A stretch of 59,587 nt of DNA from Burkholderia sp. TSV86 (GTDB lineage Bacteria; Pseudomonadota; Gammaproteobacteria; Burkholderiales; Burkholderiaceae). A program made the position numbers and the translations under genes. A model generated the notes under the pieces. It was not told where the DNA came from. It saw nothing but the letters and a program-made list of their open reading frames with translations, and did not search any database. Position 1 is the first letter of the stretch. Every line of letters begins with the position of its first letter. Location of the stretch: NCBI RefSeq assembly GCF_001522865.1, contig NZ_LOWB01000097.1, positions 1 through 59,587 of the forward strand, in the 5' to 3' direction. Positions 36,839-45,465 of the stretch are shown piece by piece.

Positions 36839-37413
36839 TGCGTGATTCCTCTGTGCTGTTCGTACTGGCGAATGGCGCGGGCCGCCTGCTCCTTGAAGCA
36901 AGCATTATAGGCAGCCATCAGCTCGGCATTATCGTAGAGGAAGGCTACATCAGTCGGCACCATGCCCCGGATCGCGATCAACGGAACGGGACATTGCAGT
37001 GGCCGAAAATCGGGGTTCCAGAGGCCCCGCTCGTCGCACTCCGGATAGAACTGGCCCAGCATCAGCCGGCGCGTGACGAAAAGCGGCTTCAATGCCCGCT
37101 GAACATTCTCGATCACGTTGGCCGCACGATCGAGCCCGACGGGAACGATCAGGCGGCAACGATAAATATCCGCCGATTCGCCGGTTCGCTCAATGTCCAC
37201 CAGATGTTCTTTTATTTCCGCCTCGAATTCAGCCGCCGATCGAGCACGGCTTATCGCAAACCGAAATGCGTTTTTTCGAATGGCAGCGCGCGTGTATGGG
37301 CACACATCGCCTGAGCGGCCCACGGCGAAATTTGGCGCACATAAAAAATCCTCGATCCAGCGCGTAATTGGAACCAGTTCCGTCCATGCACGGGCTTCTT
37401 CAAACGAAAGCAT
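36835..37413 (-). CDS. DUF6875-like protein
   Basis: 192 aa from the ATG at 37413. N-terminus MLSFEEARAWTELVPITRWIEDFL, then CAPNFAVGRSGDVCPYTRAAI, VGLDRAANVIENVQRALKPLFV and FYPECDERGLWNPDFRPLQ, ending in PLIAIRGMVPTDVAFL. I associate this pattern with DUF6875, of unknown role; call by memory only. It is the first gene of a two-gene minus-strand unit, overlapping the MBL gene by 4 bp, and is divergent from luxR, so a shared promoter region is likely. Confidence 0.65.
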   Translation of the reverse strand: MLSFEEARAWTELVPITRWIEDFLCAPNFAVGRSGDVCPYTRAAIRKNAFRFAISRARSAAEFEAEIKEHLVDIERTGESADIYRCRLIVPVGLDRAANVIENVQRALKPLFVTRRLMLGQFYPECDERGLWNPDFRPLQCPVPLIAIRGMVPTDVAFLYDNAELMAAYNACFKEQAARAIRQYEQHRGITQ

Positions 37414-37909
37414 GTTGAAACCGGCTGCACAATTTCCCACGACTCTGCCCCACAAACAATAAATAATCTGATTGATTACACAAATTAACGAATTTACCAA
37501 TTCCGGCGACAACGGAAATCCCGCATTTACATCGCGATCGCTATGTTCTTACGATAACAGTGCAGCGTCGAATCGTTGCAAAACCGAAACGGATTCCATC
37601 AAATATTGCACATGATCCGCGTCCGGCACTGTCCGTTACCCCACCTACGCGCGGGCGCATGGTTTTATTTTTGAGATGAATCATTTCGGCTTGCGAAAAA
37701 CAGCCTCTGCGGCAAACAAAAATATTTATCGCCCATTCAAACGGATGGCGTTTAATCAGCCCAAACCCTTGCAAACACGATTATGTTTGATATTATCTAC
37801 AGACAATATAAATACCACCGCGCTACCCGATTATCACTGGTTACGCGCCCCAAATTCGGCACACGATATTTTCATAAATTTCGATTTCCAATAAACAGGG
37901 GCATCCAAA
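37414..37909. other. 496-bp AT-rich divergent promoter region
   Basis: Markedly lower in GC than the genes on either side. It separates the DUF6875-MBL unit from luxR. It includes the inverted repeat at 37772-37789 and several A/T runs. No protein or RNA gene was recognised. Confidence 0.55.
37772..37789. promoter_or_regulatory. 18-bp inverted repeat upstream of luxR
   Basis: CAAACA, six-base spacer CGATTA, TGTTTG: perfect 6-bp arms, about 120 bp before the luxR start. Size resembles a dimer operator; it does not match the lux-box consensus. Confidence 0.4.
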
Positions 37910-38686
37910 TTGAGCAGGATTCTGCAACGCGAATATCGAACAGACGCGAGCGACGGCGCAGGTTCGTCGTCGAGAAAAAGCATCGGTCCGCCCACCCTGT
38001 CCATTGCGATACCGGAATCGCGGGACATTCGCTCGCTGACCGAAAGTTTCTCGCAAGCCGCATTACAGATAGGCTATCGGCATCATGCGATCGTCGAACT
38101 ATCTGATGCGCTGCATCCCGCCTCGATCCATATCATTGCCCTACAGTATCCGTCCGCATGGATCGAGCATTACAGTCGTAACGATTATGTCAATATCGAT
38201 CCGGTTCACCAGGCGGCATTCCGATACAGCACGCCATTCGCGTGGAGCGACTTGGCGACGTCGAATTCGCGTGAACAGCATGTGCTTATCGAAGCGGAAG
38301 ACGCCGGTCTCGACAACGGCATCAGTATTCCGCTGCATCAACCCCACGGACGTGTGCTGCTGATCAGCCTATGCGGCACCGCGCCGACTCACGACGCTGA
38401 CTCAAAATGGCGTAACGCCTATTTGCTCAGCATGCAATTTCATTTGCAATTCCAAAGCGTGCGCATGCGCAGCCCGATTCCGCCTTCGGTGCATCTAACG
38501 GATCGCGAGCAGTTATGCCTGACCTGGGTCGCGCGCGGTAAATCGTCATGGGTTATCGCAAATATGCTCGATATCTCAAAATACACGGTCGATTTCCATA
38601 TCGAAAATGCGATGGCGAAGCTTAATACGCGCAGCCGTACATTCGCTGCGGTCAAGGCGACTCGCCAGGGCCTGATTTTTCCCTGA
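37910..38686 (+). CDS. LuxR-family acyl-homoserine-lactone receptor
   Basis: 258 aa with a TTG start at 37910 behind AGGGG; no ATG occurs before the conserved core. The autoinducer-binding domain retains the residues usually required: WIEHY (Trp/Tyr), NIDPVHQAAF (Asp-Pro), FAWSD (Trp) and DNGISIP (Gly). The C-terminal LuxR HTH (~195-255) reads LTDREQLCLTWVARGKSSWVIANMLDISKYTVDFHIENAMAKLNTRSR. It therefore looks signal-responsive, not an orphan that lost ligand binding. The cognate synthase gene follows after 98 bp on the same strand. It likely controls luxI and some flanking genes. Confidence 0.93.
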   Translation: MSRILQREYRTDASDGAGSSSRKSIGPPTLSIAIPESRDIRSLTESFSQAALQIGYRHHAIVELSDALHPASIHIIALQYPSAWIEHYSRNDYVNIDPVHQAAFRYSTPFAWSDLATSNSREQHVLIEAEDAGLDNGISIPLHQPHGRVLLISLCGTAPTHDADSKWRNAYLLSMQFHLQFQSVRMRSPIPPSVHLTDREQLCLTWVARGKSSWVIANMLDISKYTVDFHIENAMAKLNTRSRTFAAVKATRQGLIFP

Positions 38687-38706
38687 GTCTGGCCGGGCTT
38701 GCATTA

Positions 38707-38737
38707 CCGGTTGCGCATCGGGCCGATGCGCAACCGG
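38707..38737. promoter_or_regulatory. 31-bp near-perfect inverted repeat between luxR and luxI
   Basis: Arms CCGGTTGCGCATCGG (38707-38721) and CCGATGCGCAACCGG (38723-38737) are perfectly complementary with one base between. It has no following T-run. It may be an operator, a hairpin at the luxR 3' end or a processing/attenuation site before luxI. Confidence 0.6.
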
Positions 38738-38784
38738 CGTTTCCTGCGCCACAACGGCCATTCCTTCGAACACGCCCACGCGCC

Positions 38785-39402
38785 ATGCCCTCCATCGTCG
38801 CCGGCCGGTTTGCCGAGTTGCCGCCGCACATCCGAACCGATCTCGGCGCCTATCGCTACGACGTTTTCGTTCGCAGGCTCGGCTGGACGATCGCCGGCCA
38901 CCGCAGGGGCGATCAGACCGAATGGGATCGGTTCGATGGACCGTCGACCATTCATGTCGTCGCGCTGGACGACGCGCGCAACATATGCGGCTGCGCACGC
39001 CTGCTGCCCACCACCGGGCCTTATCTGCTTCGCGACGCATTTCCGTATTTGCTCGGTCCGGCACGCGCACCGCGATCGCCCACCGTCTGGGAAATATCGC
39101 GTTTCGCTGCGTCATACCGGCCCCGTCGCTCGGCGGTGCGTGAATCGCTCGGCATGAATTTCTTCGCGTCAGTGCTTGCGGTGGCCGATTCGCTCGGCGC
39201 GGCGCAGGTGATCGGCGTGATGTCGCCATCGATCGAGCGACTGTACCGTCACTGGGGGCTCGCGCTGCAATGCCTAGGCAGTGCGACAAGCGCCACGGAC
39301 GGCCGCATTCTGGCATGCGCAATCGATTTGCAGCATCGAACGCAGGACGCGTCGCCGGATATCGCGCACCATGCCAGCAGCGGCCTGCCGGCGCCTCTAT
39401 GA
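38785..39402 (+). CDS. Acyl-homoserine-lactone synthase (LuxI family)
   Basis: 205 aa. The invariant residues are in YRYDVFVRRLGW (Arg, Phe, Trp), TEWDRFDGP (Asp residues), GCARLLPTTGPYLLRD (Arg) and WEISRFAA (Glu, Arg). It makes AHL from S-adenosylmethionine and an acyl-ACP; the side chain cannot be read from sequence. Tandem with the LuxR gene, as in Burkholderia quorum-sensing pairs. No clear Shine-Dalgarno precedes the ATG. It is followed by an Old Yellow Enzyme homologue after 305 bp. Confidence 0.95.
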   Translation: MPSIVAGRFAELPPHIRTDLGAYRYDVFVRRLGWTIAGHRRGDQTEWDRFDGPSTIHVVALDDARNICGCARLLPTTGPYLLRDAFPYLLGPARAPRSPTVWEISRFAASYRPRRSAVRESLGMNFFASVLAVADSLGAAQVIGVMSPSIERLYRHWGLALQCLGSATSATDGRILACAIDLQHRTQDASPDIAHHASSGLPAPL

Positions 39403-39707
39403 GCGACGCAGCGTGCGCACTAAATCGATGCACCGTCGCGCCCGCCGCGGCTTGCGCCACAGCCGCACCGGCCACCGTAGCCGTCTTTCGACCGCAACGC
39501 CGGGCCGCGCAGCCGAGCTGGAGCATCGTCGGTGAACATTGCGCTCATGTCTCGCCATTCGAATCGAAACCCAATTGACATTGGTGGCAAGCACCATTGA
39601 CCGGGTTTCATTTTTGCATCTATGATGCATTCGAACCATCAATCAATGTCACATTTATTGATGGTTTATTTTGAATGGATGATCGACCTAACCGGGACGT
39701 CTCACAC
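39403..39707. other. 305-bp promoter region between luxI and the OYE gene
   Basis: AT-richer than its neighbours from about 39540. TTGACA at 39576-39581 could be a -35 element. It contains the inverted repeat 39634-39666. No gene seen. Confidence 0.4.
39634..39666. promoter_or_regulatory. 33-bp inverted repeat upstream of the OYE gene
   Basis: Arms AACCATCAAT and ATTGATGGTT are perfectly complementary with a 13-bp spacer. A smaller repeat TGCAT-5-ATGCA lies directly before it. Its position, 41 bp before the chosen start codon, fits a regulator-binding site. Confidence 0.5.
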
Positions 39708-41036
39708 ATGTCCGAATCCTCTCGTACCGCGGGCGCTTGGCTCGCCCGGCCGCTCACACTACCGAACGGCACCACGTTCAGAAACCGTCTTGCGAAATCG
39801 GCGCTTAGCGAGGCGCTGTGCGGCCGCGACGGACGCGTGAGCCCGCAGTTGGTCGAGCTGTACCGGCGCTGGTCGGAATCCGGCGCGGCGCTGCTGGTCA
39901 CCGGCAACGTGATGATCGACCGCAACGCGCTCGGCGAGCCAGGCAACCTCGTACTCGAGGACGAGCGCGATCTGCCGCGCCTGCGCGAATGGGCGGCCGC
40001 CGGCAAGTCAGGCGGCAGCGAGTTCTGGATGCAGCTCAACCATCCGGGCAAGCAGGCGCTGCGCGGGCTCAACGTGGAAACGGTCGCGCCGTCCGCAATC
40101 GGCTTCGGGCCGAAGCTCGCGCCGTACTTCCTGGTGCCGCGCCCGCTGACGCATGAAGAAATCGAAACGCTGATTCAACGCTACGCGACGGCAGCCGCGA
40201 TCGCGCAAAAAGCCGGCTTCACCGGCGTTCAACTACATGGCGCGCACGGCTATCTGATCAATCAGTTTCTGTCGCCACACCACAACCAGCGCGATGACCA
40301 CTGGGGCGGCAGTGCCGAGAAACGCCGCCGCTTCGTGCTGGCGGTGTACGAGGCGGTGCGCAGCCGCGTCGGCCCAAGCTTTCCGATCGGCATCAAGCTC
40401 AACTCCGCGGATTTTCAGCGCGGCGGCTTCACCGAAGAAGAATCGTTGGATACAATTCGCGCGCTCGCGCAAGCCGGCATCGATTTGATCGAAATTTCCG
40501 GTGGCACTTACGAAGAACCCGTGATGCAGCGCGGTCACCGTAGCGCGTCGACGGCCGCACGCGAAGCCTATTTTCTCGAGTTTGCCGAGAAAGTGCGCAC
40601 CGAAATCCAGGTGCCGCTGATGGTCACGGGCGGATTTCGCAGTTTGGCCGGCATGGAAGCGCCGTTGCGCGACGGCGCACTTGACATGATCGGCCTCGGC
40701 CGCATTCTCGCAATCGAGCCGGATGCACCGGCGCGCCTGCTGCGCGGCGAGCAAACCCGCCATCAGATCAAACCGCTCAGCACCGGCATACGGTATTTCG
40801 ACAGCCTCGGCTCGCTCGAAGTCACTTGGTACACGCGGCAACTTCATCGGCTCGGCAACGGCCGCAACCCGATTCCCAACGAGAACGCGCTGAAGTCGTT
40901 CCTGCTCGATCTGTCGTCGAAAGGCTTCGCGATTTTCAAAGCGCGGCGCCTGCGTGCTTCGTCATCCGAAGCATCTTCCGCACGCGCGCCTTCGGGGGCA
41001 CCGATCATGACCAGTCAATCGCACGACGCGCATTGA
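39708..41036 (+). CDS. Old Yellow Enzyme-family NADH:flavin oxidoreductase
   Basis: 442 aa from 39708; an in-frame ATG at 39675 would add eleven residues. FMN-dependent TIM barrel. Seen: LTLPNGTTFRNRLAKSAL, FWMQLNHPGKQ, GVQLHGAHGYLINQFLSPHHNQRDDHWGGS (catalytic/His region), IGIKLNSADF, LIEISGGTYEEP and a C-terminal phosphate-binding MVTGGFRS...IGLGRIL. It reduces activated C=C bonds with NAD(P)H. Nothing else nearby fixes a substrate. The C-terminal ~30 residues are Ser/Ala-rich and look like an extension. Confidence 0.9.
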   Translation: MSESSRTAGAWLARPLTLPNGTTFRNRLAKSALSEALCGRDGRVSPQLVELYRRWSESGAALLVTGNVMIDRNALGEPGNLVLEDERDLPRLREWAAAGKSGGSEFWMQLNHPGKQALRGLNVETVAPSAIGFGPKLAPYFLVPRPLTHEEIETLIQRYATAAAIAQKAGFTGVQLHGAHGYLINQFLSPHHNQRDDHWGGSAEKRRRFVLAVYEAVRSRVGPSFPIGIKLNSADFQRGGFTEEESLDTIRALAQAGIDLIEISGGTYEEPVMQRGHRSASTAAREAYFLEFAEKVRTEIQVPLMVTGGFRSLAGMEAPLRDGALDMIGLGRILAIEPDAPARLLRGEQTRHQIKPLSTGIRYFDSLGSLEVTWYTRQLHRLGNGRNPIPNENALKSFLLDLSSKGFAIFKARRLRASSSEASSARAPSGAPIMTSQSHDAH

Positions 41037-41338
41037 GCCGCGCGAGCCGACTCTTCCTTCGGCGACGGTCATCCGCACGGCCCAGGGTGCGATGGCGGCC
41101 GTTGCCGCCGTCGCTCCGAAGCGGCGGACAACGGTCAGCGGATGCGGAGCCGCCAGTGAGCCAGTGAAAGTGCCGAAGCGGCCAATCCCGCTCATATCGT
41201 TCTCGAACTTCGTCGGCCCGTAGCGCGCATGCTTGCCCAACGCGCGGCTCCATCGCCGATTTTCCGAACCGGTACGCGGCCACCAATATCCACATGGCAC
41301 GTGACGCGGCGAAAGCGCGGGCCAAACGCGACAGCCGC
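41037..41338. other. 302-bp intergenic stretch
   Basis: Lies between the OYE gene and the convergent end of the LysR gene. A minus-strand frame reads through much of it but I cannot connect it to a family, and its composition is typical of shadow frames. Confidence 0.4.
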
Positions 41339-42256
41339 TCACTCCGGCGCGCTGTCACCCCCCAGATGCGCGTCCTTCAAATCCTCGAGAAATGCCTGCA
41401 TGATCGGATCACGCCGGTTGTGCCGCTGCGTGACCACATGAAACGTCACGTCGTAGCGCAGCACGGCAGGATTCAGCGCCTTGAGCAATCCCTGCTTCAC
41501 ATAGGGCGCCGCGAAATGCTGCGGCAAATAGCCCAGATGATGGCCTGACAATATCAGTAGCGCGACTGCCTCCATGTTGTCAGCCTGCGCGGTGACTTTC
41601 GACGGCGTTGTCGACAGTTCCACTTCCGGCAGCGGATAAGTGCGCCACGCCCATTCGAAATCCGCGACGCTGGACGGGTCGATCCGCCCGGCGCGCCGGA
41701 ATAGCGGATGCCCCCGCCCGCAATAAGCAACCTGCCGCTCGATGAAGAGCGGCGTGTACTCGAGCGTCGGCACGCGATGCCAGAAATAGCCAACTGCAAT
41801 CTGCACGTTGCCGCTTAGCAAACGTTCTTCCAGCTCGCCGGGTGGCCTGACCGAAATCACGAAACGCACGGCCTCGTCGCGCCGCCTGAACCGCGCGATC
41901 GCATCGCTGATCCGCGCATTCTGACTAACCGGCGTGTGACCGATAAGCCCCACCGACAGCGTGCCGACGAGCGTCTTGTCCATATGCCGCGCTTCGCTGC
42001 TAAACGCGTCGACGGCCTCATAGAGCTTCTTCGCGAGCGCGTAGAAGCGCTCGCCCTTGGTCGTCAGACGAAATCCGCTTCGGCCGCGCTCGCACAGACG
42101 AAAACCGACGCGCGTCTCGAGTGTGGAGAGCTGGGTGCTGATCGTCGGCTGGCTGACGTTCAACGCCGATTGCGCGACGCTCACGCCGCCCGCATCCGCC
42201 ACCGCGATGAATACCCGAATCAGACGCAGATCCAGATCCGTCAGGTTGCCGAACAT
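41339..42256 (-). CDS. LysR-family regulator of the guanidino-acid genes
   Basis: 305 aa. HTH: LTDLDLRLIRVFIAVADAGGVSVAQSALNVSQPTISTQLSTLETRVGFRLCERGRSGFRLT. The effector domain includes LSVGLIGHTPVSQNARI and HHLGYLPQHFAAPYV. It is divergent from the ureohydrolase gene across 147 bp. Pseudomonas LysR proteins GbuR and GpuR control guanidinobutyrase and guanidinopropionase in the same arrangement, so a specific activator role is the best inference. Confidence 0.88.
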   Translation of the reverse strand: MFGNLTDLDLRLIRVFIAVADAGGVSVAQSALNVSQPTISTQLSTLETRVGFRLCERGRSGFRLTTKGERFYALAKKLYEAVDAFSSEARHMDKTLVGTLSVGLIGHTPVSQNARISDAIARFRRRDEAVRFVISVRPPGELEERLLSGNVQIAVGYFWHRVPTLEYTPLFIERQVAYCGRGHPLFRRAGRIDPSSVADFEWAWRTYPLPEVELSTTPSKVTAQADNMEAVALLILSGHHLGYLPQHFAAPYVKQGLLKALNPAVLRYDVTFHVVTQRHNRRDPIMQAFLEDLKDAHLGGDSAPE

Positions 42257-42403
42257 ATTTCCTCCGCGATGCCCGCCGGCAATACATACGAAATCATCAA
42301 TGTGAACGTTGAATCATCGTCATTCAAATTCGCATTTTGGCGACGTACAACCCCACCTGCTGCACTCTTTGAATAATACGGCGCAACCAATACAGGCAAA
42401 AAA

Positions 42404-43363
42404 ATGATCTCGGATCACGACTACCCTCAGCCGCAAAGCGGCAATGCGATGCCCCGCTTCGGCGGCATCGCGACGATGATGCGGCTGCCGCAGGCGGCCG
42501 GCGCGGCAGGGCTCGACGCGTGCTTCGTCGGCGTACCGTTCGACCTCGGCACGTCGAATCGAACGGGCGCGCGCTTCGGCCCCCGTCAGATTCGCGCCGA
42601 ATCCGTGCTGTTGCGTCCATATAACATGGCAACGCGCGCCGCGCCGTTCGATTCGCTGCGCGTTGCCGACATCGGCGATGTCGCGACCAACCCGTATAAC
42701 CTCGCCGATTCGATCGCGCGCATCGAAACTGCTTACGAAGCGATCGTCGCGCATGGATGCCGCCCGATCACGCTCGGCGGCGATCACACCGTCACGCTGC
42801 CGATCCTGCGCGCGCTCCACCGCCGCTACGGCCGGCTCGGCCTCATTCACGTGGACGCGCACGCGGACGTCAATGACACGATGTTCGGAGAAAAGATCGC
42901 TCACGGCACGCCGTTTCGCCGCGCAGTCGAGGAAGGATTGCTCGATGGCGAACGCGTTGTGCAGATCGGCCTGCGCGGCACCGGCTACGCCGCGGAGGAT
43001 TTCGACTGGTGCAGCCAGCAGGGCTTTCGCGTCGTGCAGGCCGACGCATGCTGGAACCGCTCGCTCGCGCCGCTGATGGACGAAGTCCGCGCGCGTCTGC
43101 GCAACGGCCCGGTGTATCTGAGCTTCGACATCGACGGCATCGATCCCGCTTACGCGCCCGGCACCGGCACGCCCGAAATCGCCGGGCTGACGGTTGCGCA
43201 AGGTCTCGAGATCGTTCGCGGCGCGTGGGGCCTCGACATCGTCGGTGCCGATCTGGTCGAAGTCGCGCCGCCTTACGACCCGTTCGGCACCACTGCGCTG
43301 CTCGGCGCGAATCTCGCCTACGAAATGCTGTGCGTGCTGCCCGGCGTCAAGCGCCGAGATTGA
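42404..43363 (+). CDS. Ureohydrolase: guanidinobutyrase/guanidinopropionase/agmatinase family
   Basis: 319 aa. Binuclear manganese ligands are visible: GGDHTVTLP (His), HVDAHADVNDTMFGEKIAHG (Asp-x-His-x-Asp) and SFDIDGIDPAYAPGTGTPE (Asp-x-Asp). The MFGEKIAHGTPFRRAVEEGLLD sequence fits the guanidino-acid hydrolases better than classical agmatinase in my memory. It releases urea from the substrate's guanidino group. The neighbouring NCS1-type permease 75 bp downstream and the divergent LysR gene make a compact uptake-hydrolysis-regulation unit. Confidence 0.88.
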   Translation: MISDHDYPQPQSGNAMPRFGGIATMMRLPQAAGAAGLDACFVGVPFDLGTSNRTGARFGPRQIRAESVLLRPYNMATRAAPFDSLRVADIGDVATNPYNLADSIARIETAYEAIVAHGCRPITLGGDHTVTLPILRALHRRYGRLGLIHVDAHADVNDTMFGEKIAHGTPFRRAVEEGLLDGERVVQIGLRGTGYAAEDFDWCSQQGFRVVQADACWNRSLAPLMDEVRARLRNGPVYLSFDIDGIDPAYAPGTGTPEIAGLTVAQGLEIVRGAWGLDIVGADLVEVAPPYDPFGTTALLGANLAYEMLCVLPGVKRRD

Positions 43364-43438
43364 TCGAGCGCGACGCAACGCACGCGCACCACGATCCGCC
43401 CTGCCAGGTAATCGATTCAATCAGGAAACCGATTCATC

Positions 43439-44926
43439 ATGAACGCACAGCAAACTGCGGGCGCCGGAAGCCCCGCGCAGGGACTCGGCATCGAGAGCCG
43501 GTCGATCGATTACATTCCGGAAAGCGAGCGTCACGCGAAGCTGCACAGCCAGGCGCCATTCTGGTTCCTCGGCAACTTCCACTTCTTCACGATCTCGATC
43601 GGCTTCGTCGGCCCCGGCATGGGCTTGTCCGCCGCGTGGACGGCGCTCGCGGGCACGCTCGGCATCATGTTCGGCACGATCTTCATGGCTTTTCACGGCT
43701 CGCAGGGCCCGGAGATGGGCTTGCCGCAGATGATCCAGTCGCGCGCGCAATTCGGCTATCGCGGGGTCGTGCTTGCGCTGCTCGCGACGCTGTTTGTCTT
43801 CGTCGGCTTCAATGTCGTCAACGTATCGCTGGTCATGGACGGTCTCAAGAACGTGTTCGGCCTGAGCCCGACGATCGTCGCGATCGCCGCATCCGTATTG
43901 GGCGGCTTGCTCGCGATCTACGGACACGATCTGATGCATAAGGTATTCAAGTGGGCGCTGATGGCAACGCTGCCGCTCTACGCGATCGTCACCGCCGCAC
44001 TGATGGCCGGCCTCGGCACCAACGCGTCCGCTGCCGCGTCATCCGCGCCGTCGGCGCTCGGCTTCAACTGGCTCGCATTCGTCACGCAATTCGCGATCGG
44101 TGCGAGCTACAACATCTCGTATGCGCCATACGTATCGGACTACACGCGCTATCTGCCGAAGCAGACGAGCCGCGCGAAGCTGATTGCAGCGATCTTCGCC
44201 GGCGCATCGCTGTCCGGCTCGTGGATGATCGGCATCGGCGCGTGGCTCGCCGCTCGGCTCCATGCATCGGATGCGCTCGTCGCGCTGAACCAGATCGGCT
44301 CGGCAATGCTGCCCGGCTTCGGTCATGTGCTTGTCGTCGTGTCCGTCGCGGGCTTTTTGCCGATCGTCGCGCTCAATACCTACAGCGCGATGTTGACGCT
44401 GCTCACGGGTGTCGATTCGTTCCGCCCGATCGCGCCCACCCGCCGCGCGCGCGTGATCGCGATCGCGGCAACCAGCGGAGTGCTGCTCGCATGTGCGCTG
44501 CTGCTCAAAGGTAACGGCATCACGCTGCTGAACACGTTCCTCGTGCTGCTTTTGTACTTCCTCGTACCATGGACCGCGGTGAATCTCGTCGACTATTTCC
44601 TCGTGCGCAAAGGACGCTATGCGATCGCTCATTTCTTCACCCCCCACGGCATCTACGGCAGGTGGCAAGCTCGCGGGATCGCGGCCTATCTGATCGGCTT
44701 CGGTGCAATGATTCCGTTTTTCAATATCGTCGATATGGCGTCCGACCGGGAGATTTTCGTCGGCTACGTCGCGCATCGGCTGCATGGCGTTGATATTGCA
44801 TGGCTCATCGGCCTGGCCGTATCCGGCGCGACCTATTACGCGCTGAGCCGCTCGCTCGATCTGCATGCCGAGCAGCGGGCGATCGCCGACGCCGCGCCGC
44901 TCACGCCGGGCGCTCAGCCACGCTGA
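43439..44926 (+). CDS. NCS1-type permease, likely guanidino-compound uptake
   Basis: 495 aa, ~12 membrane segments. NCS1 landmarks: PFWFLGNFHFFTISIGFVGPGMGLS in TM1, GSQGPEMGLPQMIQSRAQFGYRG, ASYNISYAPYVSDYTRYLP and FLVPWTAVNLVDYFLVRKGRYAI. The family carries nucleobases, allantoin and related cyclic or guanidino compounds with cations. Co-directional with the ureohydrolase, so it probably imports that enzyme's substrate; this parallels gpuP next to gpuA in Pseudomonas (from memory). Confidence 0.88.
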   Translation: MNAQQTAGAGSPAQGLGIESRSIDYIPESERHAKLHSQAPFWFLGNFHFFTISIGFVGPGMGLSAAWTALAGTLGIMFGTIFMAFHGSQGPEMGLPQMIQSRAQFGYRGVVLALLATLFVFVGFNVVNVSLVMDGLKNVFGLSPTIVAIAASVLGGLLAIYGHDLMHKVFKWALMATLPLYAIVTAALMAGLGTNASAAASSAPSALGFNWLAFVTQFAIGASYNISYAPYVSDYTRYLPKQTSRAKLIAAIFAGASLSGSWMIGIGAWLAARLHASDALVALNQIGSAMLPGFGHVLVVVSVAGFLPIVALNTYSAMLTLLTGVDSFRPIAPTRRARVIAIAATSGVLLACALLLKGNGITLLNTFLVLLLYFLVPWTAVNLVDYFLVRKGRYAIAHFFTPHGIYGRWQARGIAAYLIGFGAMIPFFNIVDMASDREIFVGYVAHRLHGVDIAWLIGLAVSGATYYALSRSLDLHAEQRAIADAAPLTPGAQPR

Positions 44927-45035
44927 AGCACAACACCAGGGGCATCTTCAGCTGACGCGAACCGTCTCGGTTCGTACCGACACGCCCGTCGCGCCCCGGT
45001 TGCCCGCCCGGCGCGCGAATACGCGCTGCCGCGCA

Positions 45036-45386
45036 TTATCCCGGCTTGCCGCTCAACGCCTTCAAACCTTCGATCACGCCGAGCAGCGCGCGACCGTGCT
45101 CCTCCGAGCCGTCCCATGCATCCACGATCGCGTCGCGCAGCAATTCGTTATAGCCGGCCGCAAGGCGGCCCGCAGGCCGCCTCTGCCGCGGCTCGACGCC
45201 ATAGAAATTGCATAGCTTATTGAATGACGCGCTTCTGCGCAGCCGACGCCCGTTCGACAGCCGAAGCCGCGAAACGGTAGGCTGACTGACGCCCGAAAGC
45301 CTGGCAATTTCGCTGGATGAGCGAGTGTCCGCCAATAATCGGCTCAGCAGCGCCTGAACAGAAAAAGAGGTATTGGGGGCTTCCAT
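45036..45386 (-). CDS. Small HTH DNA-binding protein
   Basis: 116 aa from the ATG at 45386. A TATAAT box (reverse strand, 45399-45394) ends 7 bp before this ATG, so the mRNA may be leaderless; an earlier Met at 45395 falls inside the box. The HTH reads LLADTRSSSEIARLSGVSQPTVSRLR, a compact Cro/phage-repressor-like helix pair. The C-terminal half has AAGYNELLRDAIVDAWDGSEEH. It is divergent from an unknown gene, with direct and inverted repeats in between, so it likely represses both. Confidence 0.75.
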   Translation of the reverse strand: MEAPNTSFSVQALLSRLLADTRSSSEIARLSGVSQPTVSRLRLSNGRRLRRSASFNKLCNFYGVEPRQRRPAGRLAAGYNELLRDAIVDAWDGSEEHGRALLGVIEGLKALSGKPG

Positions 45387-45465
45387 AGTATGCATTATAC
45401 CTATACATTAACGCCTAATGAATGGCCACCGAAATCGGGTGGCCACACGCATTTCGAGAAAGCTG
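45387..45465. promoter_or_regulatory. Shared operator/promoter and 5'-leader hairpin
   Basis: Two direct copies of TATRCATTA (45390 and 45403), then the inverted repeat CATTA-5-TAATG, suggest operators for the HTH protein. Further right, TGGCCACC (45423-45430) and GGTGGCCA (45438-45445) make an 8-bp hairpin in the leader of the rightward gene, before its GAGAAAG ribosome site. Confidence 0.55.

Noticed and set aside
37414..37909. Small RNA gene upstream of luxR
   Set aside because: AT-rich and long enough, but no promoter-hairpin-T-run arrangement could be identified.
38707..38737. Lux box for luxI
   Set aside because: The inverted repeat is GC-rich with 15-bp arms and lacks the CTG-N10-CAG skeleton, so it is not called a lux box.
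42257..42403. Guanidine riboswitch before the ureohydrolase gene
   Set aside because: The 147-bp region shows no ykkC-type conserved loops, and the divergent LysR gene explains regulation.
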